From positions 43,664 to 107,663 of the forward strand of contig DYFA01000054.1 in NCBI GenBank assembly GCA_020725425.1: a DNA stretch of 64,000 nucleotides, in the 5' to 3' direction. The notes under the pieces were generated by a model. The model did not search any database. It saw only the letters and a list, made by a program, of their open reading frames with translations, and was not told the origin of the DNA. Shown here piece after piece: positions 16,224 to 26,157 of the stretch. How positions within the stretch are numbered: position 1 is the stretch's first letter; each line of letters begins with the position of its first letter. A program made the translations under genes and the position numbers. The DNA comes from Aneurinibacillus sp. Its GTDB lineage: Bacteria; Bacillota; UBA5301; DYFA01.

Positions 16224-16910
16224 TCAAACCCCCTCGCGCAGCTCGTCCTTCAAGTCCGCCACTTCCCGGCGGAGCTCCTCCAGGCGGAGCCGCTGCTGCA
16301 TGAACCAGAAATAGAGCAAGGTGAAGGCAGCGATCCCTCCCAGCATGGCCGCCACCATCTCGGGCGTCATGTGAAAGCCCCGCCGGTCGATCACCACCGG
16401 ATGGATCGTCCGCCACCACCGGATGGAGAGGAAGACGATCGGCACATCCACCCACCCGATGATCCCGAAGACCGCCGCCAGCCGGGCCTTGCGTTCGTTG
16501 CCCTCGGCCGACCCCCGCACCACCAGGTAGGCCAGGTAGATGAACCAGAGAACCAGGGTGGTGGTGAGCCGCGGGTCCCAGGTCCAGTAGGTGTTCCAGG
16601 CCGCCTTGGCCCAGATCGGGCCGGTGAGCAGGACGATCGTCGTGAAGAGCACCCCGATCTCGGCGGAACAGTAGGCCAGCGTGTCCCAGTTCCGCCTCCG
16701 CGTGCGCAGGTAGGCGACGCTGGCTACGAAGACCACCGTGAAGGCCAGGAGCAGCCCGACCCACGCCGCCCCGACGTGCCAGTAGAAAATGCGCTGGATG
16801 GGGCCCATCGTGACCTCCTCCGGCGCGTAGACCAGCGCCAGGTACAGCGAGACCGGGATCCCGGCGAAGGTCGCCCAGGACAGCCAAGCGCTGCGTCCAC
16901 CCATAACCAT
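16224..16910 (-). CDS. ccmC: Haem exporter protein CcmC
   Basis: CcmC (228 aa) is an integral membrane haem-handling protein that presents haem to CcmE. Six hydrophobic segments surround the tryptophan-rich motif TYWTWDPRLTTT. Two likely external haem-ligand histidines lie in FYWHVGAAW and WWRTIHPVV. The C-terminus has a charged helical tail. It is the fifth gene of the cluster in the order E-F-A-B-C-D, ten bases after ccmB. The motif and gene order make the assignment safe. Confidence 0.92.
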   Translation of the reverse strand: MVMGGRSAWLSWATFAGIPVSLYLALVYAPEEVTMGPIQRIFYWHVGAAWVGLLLAFTVVFVASVAYLRTRRRNWDTLAYCSAEIGVLFTTIVLLTGPIWAKAAWNTYWTWDPRLTTTLVLWFIYLAYLVVRGSAEGNERKARLAAVFGIIGWVDVPIVFLSIRWWRTIHPVVIDRRGFHMTPEMVAAMLGGIAAFTLLYFWFMQQRLRLEELRREVADLKDELREGV

Positions 16911-16919
16911 CCCTCCCGG

Positions 16920-17597
16920 TTATCCCTCCAGGACGTACTCGAAGAGCAGGAAAGGCACCGCCAGGAAGACGGCGCCGTACACGCCGAGGACTCCGAGCCA
17001 CGGCAGGTACTCCGTAAGCTGCGCTCCCGCCAGGATCGCCCGGGTGGCCTGGACCGCTCCGATGACCACCGGCACCGCCACCGGGAAGAGGATCACCGGC
17101 AGCAGGATCTCACTGGTCCGGGTGTTGGCCGCCAGAGCCGAGAGGAACGTTCCCACGGCGATGAACCCGAAGGTGGCCAGGACCACCACCGCCCCGAGGA
17201 GCGCCCAGGACCCCTGCAAGGTGTAGTTGAAGAGGACAAAGAAGAGCGGGAGCGAGACCGCCTCCACCACCAGGGTGAAGACCAGGTTGGCCAGGACCTT
17301 GCCGAAGTAAATGGCGGACCGGTCCACCGGGGCCAGCATCAGACCGTGCAGGCAGTCGTTCACCTTCTCCGCCACGAACGACCGGTTCAGGCCGAGCATG
17401 GCCGCGAAGAGGAAAGCCACCCAGATCACCCCCGGCAGGATGAAAGCCAGACTCTGCCGGGTCGGGTCGAAGGCGAAGGCGAAGATCACGATCACGAGGA
17501 AGGCGAAGATGAGCATCGCCGAGGATGTCTGCTTGGTGCGCAGCTCGGCCCGGAGATCTTTGGCGGCGATGGCCCACACCCGGCTCAGGAAGGACAT
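16920..17597 (-). CDS. ccmB: Haem exporter protein CcmB
   Basis: CcmB (225 aa) is the membrane subunit of the CcmAB ABC complex, which uses ATP to release holo-CcmE from CcmC. About six hydrophobic segments are visible, beginning after AKDLRAELRTKQT and including VIWVAFLFAAMLGLNRSF, a stretch well conserved in CcmB. The gene overlaps the 3' end of ccmA by 13 bases and is followed by ccmC. The protein has normal length and no anomalies. Confidence 0.9.
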   Translation of the reverse strand: MSFLSRVWAIAAKDLRAELRTKQTSSAMLIFAFLVIVIFAFAFDPTRQSLAFILPGVIWVAFLFAAMLGLNRSFVAEKVNDCLHGLMLAPVDRSAIYFGKVLANLVFTLVVEAVSLPLFFVLFNYTLQGSWALLGAVVVLATFGFIAVGTFLSALAANTRTSEILLPVILFPVAVPVVIGAVQATRAILAGAQLTEYLPWLGVLGVYGAVFLAVPFLLFEYVLEG

Positions 17598-18300
17598 CCG
17601 GCCACCCCTCCCACCCGGGCCAGGTACTCCGCTGGAAAGGCCGCCCGGTCCACCTCGCCCCGGGGCGCCTGGTAGACCACCTTCCCCCGGGAGAGGATCA
17701 TCACCTGGTCGGCCAGGGAGAGACCCTCCTCGAAGTTGTGGGTGATCATCACCACCGTCCGGCGGTCGGTCTTCAGCCGGGCGAGTATCCGGCTCAGCAC
17801 GGCGCTCCCCTGTGGATCGAGGCCGGTGTACGGCTCGTCGAGGAAGAGAAGCGACGGCTGGTGGAGGATGGCCCGGGCGATCGCCAGCCGCTGCTGCATG
17901 CCGCGGGAGAAGTGCCGGACCGGGTCGTGGAAGTAGAGGGCGAGGCCCACCTCCTCCAGCGCCTCCGGGATGCGCCGGTCCACGTCGGCCACGCCGTACA
18001 TCCGCCCGTAGAAGCGGAGGTTCTCCGCGGCGGTCAGGTCGTCGTACAGGTAAGTGTGATGGGAGAGGACGCCGATCGAGCGGCGGAGCGCCTGGGCCGA
18101 GTCGTCGTCCACCGTCACCCCGTCGATCCAGAGCCTCCCCTCGCTCGCCTTGGTGAGCAGGCAGAGGATCCGGAGCAAGGTGGTCTTGCCCGCCCCGTTC
18201 GGCCCGAAGATGGTCAGGAACTCACCGGTCGGCAGGTCGAGGCTGATCCCCGAAAGGATCTGCCGGTCACCGATCCGTTTCCCCAGCCCCTCCGCCCGGA

Positions 18301-18304
<4 letters not shown>
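17585..18304 (-). CDS. ccmA: Haem exporter ATP-binding protein CcmA
   Basis: This ABC ATPase (239 aa) is paired with CcmB. The Walker A is GPNGAGKT, the signature is FSRGMQQRLAIARA, and the Walker B is LLFLDEPYTGLD. The signature begins with FSRGM rather than LSGGQ, a variant common in CcmA proteins. The ATG overlaps the ccmF stop (ATGA). The frame is open much further upstream, but that part is the shadow of ccmF. The gene lies between ccmF and ccmB in a tight operon. Confidence 0.9.
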
Positions 18305-20289
<1,985 letters not shown>

Positions 20290-20302
20290 CGATGTACCTC
20301 CC

Positions 20303-20701
20303 TTACTGGCCGGTTTTCACCTTGGCCTCATACTTGGAGGGGCACTTGGTCAGGACGTTCTCGGCAATGAAGACCCCGTCCCGGAAACGCCCTTCGACCA
20401 GAACATCCGACCCGTCCTCGAAGGAGCCGGGGCGCACCCCCTTGTAGGCTACGGGGAGCGTGCGCCGTCCGTCGGTCAATTCGAACCTGAGCAGAACCTG
20501 GTCCGGGTCGAAGGTCACAGAGGAGCCGATCAGCTTGCCGTTGACGCGCAACTGCTGGTCGGCGCGGGCCGCCGGCTGGCTGAGGAGTTCCTCCAGAGTG
20601 ACGTAATAGGTCTGCGATCGGGAGAGCCCTAAGACCATCAAGGCCGCCATGGCCAGAACGATGAGGCCGATCCCCAGAAAGACCTTGGTTCGCTTCTTCA
20701 C
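20303..20701 (-). CDS. ccmE: Haem chaperone CcmE, CxxxY type
   Basis: CcmE (132 aa) carries haem covalently from CcmC to CcmF. It has one N-terminal membrane anchor (residues 7-26) and the OB-fold domain (LRVNGKLIGSSV, then VAYKGVRPGSFEDG, then VLVEGRF). The haem-binding residue is normally a His (HxxxY). Here the position is Cys120 in CPSKY, giving CxxxY. This variant is known from archaea and some Desulfovibrio-like bacteria and tends to occur without CcmH, as here. GTG 20701 is the start. It is the first gene of the operon, divergent from a PAP2 gene. Confidence 0.9.
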   Translation of the reverse strand: MKKRTKVFLGIGLIVLAMAALMVLGLSRSQTYYVTLEELLSQPAARADQQLRVNGKLIGSSVTFDPDQVLLRFELTDGRRTLPVAYKGVRPGSFEDGSDVLVEGRFRDGVFIAENVLTKCPSKYEAKVKTGQ

Positions 20702-20811
20702 GCCCAGACCCCCTCGTACATGCTACCATAATTTCGACGCCCCCGCGCCCTCCCCTGCTGAAGGTTTGTGGAAGGGAAGGTTCGGCCGCAGGGCGGTCGA
20801 AAGATATCACC

Positions 20812-21477
20812 ATGAACCGTACACGCCGCACCGCCCTGCCGTGCCTGCTGGCCCTGGCGCTCCTGGCTGCCGCCGCCGCGCCTGCCCTTCCCGCGCCGGC
20901 CTCGCTTTCCGCCCCGGCGCCGGAGGTCCCCTACGCCGACGGCTGGACGCTCACCGCCGTCCTGCTCGCTGCCGACCCGGCCGCCGGGGCCGCGGTCCGG
21001 AACGGTCTACAGGGGTCGGTGGCCGACGCCGCCATGCCGGCCGTCACCCTGCTCGCCGAGGGTCCGGGTGTCGCCGCCACCCTGGCCGCCCTGTACCTGG
21101 CCGGGGAAGAGGAGACGGCAGCCGAGGCGGCCCTCTCCGTCGCCTGCGCCGGAGTGCTCGTCACCGGGGCCAAGTGGGCCGTCGGCCGCGGCCGCCCCGA
21201 TTCCGACGCCCCCAACAGCGTCCACTACCTCGCCGGCCGCCCGGGCTACGACTCCTTCCCCTCGGGCCACACCGCCACCGCCTTCGCCCTCGCCCGGGTC
21301 CTGGCCCGCCGGTATCCCGAGCGGAGCCGCCTCTTCTACGTCCTGGCGGGGCTCGTGGGGCTCTCCCGCATTTACCTCAACCGCCACTACCCGGGCGACG
21401 TCGCCGCCGGGGCCCTGGTCGGCCTATACGCCGCCGACCACGCCCGCTCGCTGCCGTTCTGGCGCACCACCTTCTAG
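20812..21477 (+). CDS. PAP2-family phosphatase
   Basis: This exported or membrane-associated acid phosphatase (221 aa) belongs to the PAP2 superfamily, which acts on lipid phosphates or undecaprenyl pyrophosphate. A signal-peptide-like start (LALALLAAAAAPALPAPA) is followed by hydrophobic helices. The three signature motifs are complete: KWAVGRGRP, PSGHTATAF, and SRIYLNRHYPGDV. Catalytic His residues are present in the last two. It is transcribed divergently from ccmE. Substrate is not assignable, and cell-envelope lipid recycling is the usual role. Confidence 0.88.
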   Translation: MNRTRRTALPCLLALALLAAAAAPALPAPASLSAPAPEVPYADGWTLTAVLLAADPAAGAAVRNGLQGSVADAAMPAVTLLAEGPGVAATLAALYLAGEEETAAEAALSVACAGVLVTGAKWAVGRGRPDSDAPNSVHYLAGRPGYDSFPSGHTATAFALARVLARRYPERSRLFYVLAGLVGLSRIYLNRHYPGDVAAGALVGLYAADHARSLPFWRTTF

Positions 21478-21626
21478 CCCCTCCAATACCTCTCCACGCC
21501 GCCATCGTACAGCAGGAGACAATATGGAGGAATGATCCTGATGTGGGAGAAATTATAGGATCGTCGTTCCACGTTTTTCCAACGCGGATGAGGGACTGAG
21601 GTGAAGGTGAAAGGAGTGTGCAGACG

Positions 21627-23894
21627 GTGAAACGGAGACTCTTCCCGGTGGTAGTGTCCCTGCTCCTCGTAGGCCTGGCAGCCGCAACCGCCCTGGCTGC
21701 CCCCCCGTTGCGCCTGGTGACGGCAAGGGAGGGGCCCATCGCAGCCATGCTCCAGGCCAAAGGGCTGATCCCGCCGGGAGCCGACCAGGACCAGATCGAC
21801 GCGATCGTCCAGGCCTACCTGAACAGAGTCCGCTCCAAGTCCAACGACTGGGTGAACCCCAAGGCGGCGGCGAAGCTGGCTGCCCGGGAGACGGCCGCCA
21901 GCGAGCACGGCAACCTCCTCTACGGGAAGAAGCTCGGCAAGCTGGTCGGCGTGGCGCCGGCGGTCAACGTGACCTACGGCGACCCCGCCGAGACCGGCAA
22001 GATCCTGGTCATGCTGGTCGAGTTCACCGATCCGGCCCATAACCTGCTGCCCGAGCCGGACCGGACAGTCAACAACACCGACTACTGGGTGCCCGACTTC
22101 AGCGTTGCGCACTACCAGAAAATGCTCTTCGACCGGACCCCCGGGGCCCTGACCATGGCCAACTACTACATCCAGCAGTCCAACGGCCTGTACACGGTCG
22201 AAGGCCAGGTGTACGGCTGGTACCGGGTGAACAACCCCGAGTACGTCTACGGTCGCGACTCCGAGAGCGGCATCGACAACGCCATCAAGAACCCGGCGGA
22301 GCTGATCCGGGACATGCTGCTCCAGATGGAGGCGGACGGCCGGATCGGCGAGGTCCCCTGGAGCGAGTATGACGGCGACGGTGACGGATTTATCGACCAC
22401 ATCATGATCGTCCACGCCGGCGCCGGCCAGGAAGGCGGCGGCGGAGCCCAGGGCGACGACGCCATCTGGTCCCACAGCTCCTTCGCCGACTGGGGGAACA
22501 ATGGCATCCCCATCCCGGGCACGAACCTCCGCATCGGCCCCTACACCATGATGCCGGAGGACGGGTCGATCGGGGTCTTCTGCCATGAGTTCGCCCATGA
22601 CCTCGGCCTGCCCGACGAGTACGACACGATCTACTCCGGTGAGTCCTCTCCGGCCTTCTGGACGCTGATGGCCTCCGGCTCCTGGCTCGGCGACGACCAG
22701 GCGCTCGGCACCTGCCCGTCCAGCATCAGCATCTGGGGCCGGTACGTCCTCGGCTGGGTCAACCCGGCGGTCGTCACGCTGGACGACCTGAGGAGCGGCG
22801 CCCAGACCTTCAAGCTGGATCACTCAAACCACCTGACCGACGAGGCGCAGGCGATCCGGGTCAGCTTGCCCAAGAAGCCCTTCACCATCAGCGTCAACCT
22901 GCCGTACAGCGGGCTGTACGAGTGGTGGTCGGGGATGGGCGACCAGGTCGAGCGCTGCCTGAGCCGTGTCTTCGACCTATCGATGGTCTCCAGCGCCCAC
23001 CTCAACTTCTGGACCTGGTACGACATCGAGCAGGACTGGGACTACGGGTACGTCGAGGTATCCACCGACAACGGCGCCACCTGGACGTCGCTTCCGGGCG
23101 CCATCACCACCAACGACGACCCGAACGGCCAGAACGCCGGGAACGGCATCACCGGTTCGAGCAACGGGTGGATCCTGGCGAGCTTCGACCTGACACCCTT
23201 CGCCGGCCGGGAGATCATGCTCCGCTTCCGCTACTGGACCGACATGGCGGTGCAGGGCAAGGGCTGGTGCATCGACGACGTCACCATCCCGGAGATCGGC
23301 TTCTTCGACAACGTGGAGTCCGGCAACCAGGGCTGGTTGAAGACGGGCGGCCCGGGCGAGTGGACCATCTTCGAGGGCACCTCGACCAAGATGGTGACTC
23401 ACTACTACCTGATGGAGTGGCGCGACTTCACGGAGTTCGACCGGAGCCTCAGGACCTGCTACAACTACACCGGCGCCACCTGGGCGGAGCGTTTCTCCTA
23501 CAACCCGGGCCTGCTCCTGTGGTACCGCGACACTGCCTACGTCGAGAACTGGGTCGGCGTGCACCCGGGCCACGGCTTCCTGCTCGTGGTGGACTCCCAC
23601 GACACGATCCTGCGCACGCCGAACAAGGGCCTGCCGTGGCGGACCCGGATCCAGGTCATGGATGCGCCGTTCGGCGTCGAGCGGACGATCGAGAACACGC
23701 TCACCCGGGACGACAAGAGCCGCACCTACCAGTCCCTGCCGCCGGTGCCGAACTTCGACGACAACAAGACGTACCTGAGCCCGGCCTACCCGATCAGCGG
23801 CGTCCTGCTCCCGAACTACGGCGTCAGCTTCCGGGTCCTCGGCGCGGCGCCCGACCAGTCGGCCGCTCTGGTGAGCATCCACACGAAGCCGTAA
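21627..23894 (+). CDS. Secreted M6-family metalloprotease (immune inhibitor A-like)
   Basis: This is a secreted zinc endopeptidase (755 aa). A signal peptide (residues 1-23, ending TALAAPP) is followed by a propeptide and the M6 catalytic domain. The zinc motif HEFAHDLGLPDEYD starts at residue 320 and is complete (HExxH plus downstream acid). The C-terminal half has a beta-rich carbohydrate/MAM-like region typical of immune inhibitor A proteins. GTG 21627 is preferred because AAAGGAG sits ten bases upstream. A GTG at 21618 would almost touch that site. A strong terminator follows. The role is probably scavenging of extracellular protein. Confidence 0.9.
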   Translation: MKRRLFPVVVSLLLVGLAAATALAAPPLRLVTAREGPIAAMLQAKGLIPPGADQDQIDAIVQAYLNRVRSKSNDWVNPKAAAKLAARETAASEHGNLLYGKKLGKLVGVAPAVNVTYGDPAETGKILVMLVEFTDPAHNLLPEPDRTVNNTDYWVPDFSVAHYQKMLFDRTPGALTMANYYIQQSNGLYTVEGQVYGWYRVNNPEYVYGRDSESGIDNAIKNPAELIRDMLLQMEADGRIGEVPWSEYDGDGDGFIDHIMIVHAGAGQEGGGGAQGDDAIWSHSSFADWGNNGIPIPGTNLRIGPYTMMPEDGSIGVFCHEFAHDLGLPDEYDTIYSGESSPAFWTLMASGSWLGDDQALGTCPSSISIWGRYVLGWVNPAVVTLDDLRSGAQTFKLDHSNHLTDEAQAIRVSLPKKPFTISVNLPYSGLYEWWSGMGDQVERCLSRVFDLSMVSSAHLNFWTWYDIEQDWDYGYVEVSTDNGATWTSLPGAITTNDDPNGQNAGNGITGSSNGWILASFDLTPFAGREIMLRFRYWTDMAVQGKGWCIDDVTIPEIGFFDNVESGNQGWLKTGGPGEWTIFEGTSTKMVTHYYLMEWRDFTEFDRSLRTCYNYTGATWAERFSYNPGLLLWYRDTAYVENWVGVHPGHGFLLVVDSHDTILRTPNKGLPWRTRIQVMDAPFGVERTIENTLTRDDKSRTYQSLPPVPNFDDNKTYLSPAYPISGVLLPNYGVSFRVLGAAPDQSAALVSIHTKP

Positions 23895-23928
23895 CAGACA
23901 ATGGACATCGCTCCTTAGGCGTACGGCA

Positions 23929-23962
23929 GGCTGCCCCAGGGCGAACGGGGCAGCCCCTTTTT
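23929..23962 (+). terminator. Intrinsic terminator after the M6 protease gene
   Basis: A perfect 9-bp stem (GGCTGCCCC with GGGGCAGCC) around a 9-base loop is followed by CCTTTTT. It lies 34 bases after the protease stop. Confidence 0.85.
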
Positions 23963-23982
23963 CATCGGCGATCAACTGAGCG

Positions 23983-24027
23983 CTGACACTCTTGCCGGCC
24001 TGTGCTATGATGTATGTGATGATGTAT
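23983..24027 (+). promoter_or_regulatory. vapBC promoter with direct-repeat operator
   Basis: CTGACA (23983-23988) and TATGAT (24006-24011) are spaced 17 bases apart. The 9-base word ATGATGTAT occurs twice (24007-24015 and 24019-24027), one copy over the -10. Direct repeats with 12-base spacing suit a ribbon-helix-helix antitoxin, so this is a likely autoregulatory operator. Confidence 0.6.
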
Positions 24028-24050
24028 AAGAGCGGAGGGGGGGATGCCTG

Positions 24051-24314
24051 ATGTCCCGTCTGATTCGCAAGCAGCTCTACCTCGAGCCCGCTCAGGACGC
24101 CCTGGTCAAAGAGTGGGCTGCCAAACGCGGTCTCAGCGAGGCGGAAGTGGTCCGTGAGGCACTGAATCTCTACGCCGCCACGGCGCAACAACTCCGCCTT
24201 CCCCGGAACCCGGCGGCTTGGGCAGAGGAAAAGGCTTTCCTGGAGGCGCAGGGCTGCCGGGAGACTGTACCCGGACGGCGGGAATGGGAGCGGGAAGATT
24301 TGTATGAAGACTGA
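24051..24314 (+). CDS. VapB-type antitoxin (ribbon-helix-helix)
   Basis: This small protein (87 aa) resembles RHH antitoxins. The N-terminus LIRKQLYLEPAQDALVKEW gives a strand and helix, followed by AKRGLSEAEVVREALNLY as the second helix. The C-terminal half is charged and would wrap the toxin. It starts at an ATG nine bases after a GGAGGGGGGG stretch. It overlaps the toxin gene by 11 bases, the usual layout for a VapBC pair. It probably binds the repeats in its own promoter. Confidence 0.8.
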   Translation: MSRLIRKQLYLEPAQDALVKEWAAKRGLSEAEVVREALNLYAATAQQLRLPRNPAAWAEEKAFLEAQGCRETVPGRREWEREDLYED

Positions 24315-24777
24315 CTGCTTTCTCGACACCAACCTGCTTGTCTATGCTTACGACCGTTCGGAACCGGACAAGCAGACCAAGGCTCAACAGCTCCTCAACT
24401 ATCTGGCGGAGCGGGGTCTCGGGTCGGTCAGTGCCCAGGTGCTATCCGAATTCTACGTGGCCGTCACCCGTAAAATCGCAGCCCCGTTGAGCAGCGCCGA
24501 AGCTGCGGAACGGCTTCGGAATCACTTTCAGACCTGGACCGTTCTGGAGGTCACCGGACCCATCGTCCTCGAAGCGGCCCGCGGGGTTACCGAACACCAA
24601 TTCCCTTTCTGGGACGCCCAGATCTGGGCAACGGCCAAGCTGAATCAGATCCCGCTGGTACTCAGTGAAGATTTCCGTGACGGCGCGTTCGTGGAAGGAG
24701 TCCGTTTCCTGAACCCGTTCCGGGAGGGCTTCGAGCTGGGCCAGCAGCTTGACAGGGACCCCTGCCGTCCTCGATAA
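24304..24777 (+). CDS. VapC-type PIN-domain RNase toxin
   Basis: This is a PIN-domain ribonuclease (157 aa), expected to cut tRNA or other RNA when freed from its antitoxin. Acidic metal-binding residues are visible in FLDTNLLVYAYD near the start, in VLSEFYVAV near residue 47, and in FWDAQIWATA near residue 107. The domain looks complete. The gene starts within the antitoxin gene. Directly downstream lies the scar of a second toxin-antitoxin pair. The RNA target is unknown. Confidence 0.87.
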   Translation: MKTDCFLDTNLLVYAYDRSEPDKQTKAQQLLNYLAERGLGSVSAQVLSEFYVAVTRKIAAPLSSAEAAERLRNHFQTWTVLEVTGPIVLEAARGVTEHQFPFWDAQIWATAKLNQIPLVLSEDFRDGAFVEGVRFLNPFREGFELGQQLDRDPCRPR

Positions 24778-24799
24778 TGGGGCCAGAGCCTGGAGGAGT

Positions 24800-25006
24800 G
24801 CCACCGTGGGGTATCGTCTGCGAACCTGGTCATCCTCTTCGGGTCCCTGGCCCGCGGCGACGTGGGGCCGAACAGCTGTCCTGGACAAGTACTACATCCC
24901 GACGCGCTATCCGGACAGCCTCCCGGGAGGTATCCCGTCAGAGGCCTTTGAGCAACGGGATGCCGACCGCGCCCTGGAGTTGGCGGAGCAAATCGTTGAT
25001 CCGGAT
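24800..25006 (+). pseudogene. Degraded MNT nucleotidyltransferase / HEPN pair
   Basis: Two fragments in different frames lie side by side. The first, around 24823-24865, reads NLVILFGSLARGD, the nucleotide-binding motif of minimal nucleotidyltransferases. The second, 24878-25006, reads VLDKYYIPTRYPD, then AFEQRDADRALELAEQIV, which is the C-terminal end of a HEPN-domain partner. A normal MNT-HEPN toxin-antitoxin module needs about 700 bases. Here the parts in between are deleted, so both genes are dead. The stretch sits between vapC and a WYL regulator. Confidence 0.65.
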
Positions 25007-25010
25007 AACC

Positions 25011-26156
25011 TTAGCGGAACCGTCCTTGTCGTCGGGTCATCGGAATCAGTTTGCGGGGGACGACTTCCCCGTATCTCTCCAGAATCAGCAGGGCGCTTTC
25101 CCGGACGCTCTCCCGGAGCGCCCTCGGCTCCAGCACCGCGGCGGACTCGCCGAAGCTGCGGACCCAGACCCTGATCTCATTGAGCCCGGACACCATGTCT
25201 GTAAAGAGCAGGGTCCCACCCGGTTCCAAGGTCAGGCTGGCGTCGCGGCGGTGGGCCGTCTCCTTGCGCACCCGGGCCAAGACATTGAACTGGTCCCAGA
25301 AGCGGATGACCACCCGGTGGAGTTTCCCATGCTCCACCCCCCAGGAATAGCGGAAGTACTCGTCCAGGCAAAAGCCGGACGGATAGGAGAAACGCTCTGT
25401 GAGTTCCTGAACCCGCTGGAGACGGTCCAGGCGGAAAGTCCGGATTCCCCGTGCCCTATGGCAGTGACCGACCAAGTACCAGGCGGCCTGCACCCAGTAG
25501 TAGAGCAACCCGTAGGGATCCACCCTCCGCTCCGCAACTTCACCCGTGCCGGCGCTCCTGTACCGGATCAGCAACCGCTGTCGAGCGCGGATGGCCCTCT
25601 CCAGGCGCCGGACCAGCGCCTCTGGCTGGCCCGGGTCATAGACCGGCCGGACACCTTTGACCACGATGGGCCTCCCCGGTTGCGGAATCTCCCCTTCCCC
25701 GTCTGCGCCACCTTGCCCTCTCCGGCCTGACCTCAGCTGGGGATTCCCCAAGAGAGCCTCCTTTAGGCGCTCCCGAACCGCCCGGAGGGCAGAATCCGCT
25801 TCCGTCCCCGACTCAGCCCAGGCCGGTTGGAGAGCTTCAAGCAACGCCCACGTCTCGACGGCCGTGAGCGGAAGGGGAGGAAGGAGATAATCGGACGCCT
25901 GCAGATGCCAGGGACGCTCAGCAGTATTCCGTTCAGCCAGGTCGTCTTCTTCCCCGCTCCCTTCTCCATCAGCTTCGTTGTACAACGGAACGTTGGCGTA
26001 TTCGCAGAGCAGGCGAAGGTCTTCCCTCACGGTCGCCGGAGCCACCCCACAGACGGCTGCCAGCTCTGCCTCGGTGAGACCTTGAGGCGCGGCGCGCAGG
26101 GCATGCAAGAGGCGGATCATCCGCCCGAGCGCCGCTTCGTCGAACCGGCTCGCCAT
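25011..26156 (-). CDS. WYL-domain transcriptional regulator (second of a tandem pair)
   Basis: This is a 381-aa DNA-binding regulator. A winged-helix N-terminus (GLTEAELAAVCGVAPATVRED) is followed by a linker and a WYL domain. The WYL core is clear: PYGLLYYWVQAAWYLVGH, then RTFRLDRL. A WCX-like C-terminal domain follows (VVIRFWDQFNVLARV). WYL domains sense ligands, often nucleic acid or nucleotides, and modulate the attached HTH. It begins two bases after the stop of the upstream WYL gene. The pair looks like a PafBC-type heterodimer, although the target genes here are unknown. Confidence 0.85.
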   Translation of the reverse strand: MASRFDEAALGRMIRLLHALRAAPQGLTEAELAAVCGVAPATVREDLRLLCEYANVPLYNEADGEGSGEEDDLAERNTAERPWHLQASDYLLPPLPLTAVETWALLEALQPAWAESGTEADSALRAVRERLKEALLGNPQLRSGRRGQGGADGEGEIPQPGRPIVVKGVRPVYDPGQPEALVRRLERAIRARQRLLIRYRSAGTGEVAERRVDPYGLLYYWVQAAWYLVGHCHRARGIRTFRLDRLQRVQELTERFSYPSGFCLDEYFRYSWGVEHGKLHRVVIRFWDQFNVLARVRKETAHRRDASLTLEPGGTLLFTDMVSGLNEIRVWVRSFGESAAVLEPRALRESVRESALLILERYGEVVPRKLIPMTRRQGRFR

Positions 26157-26157
26157 T

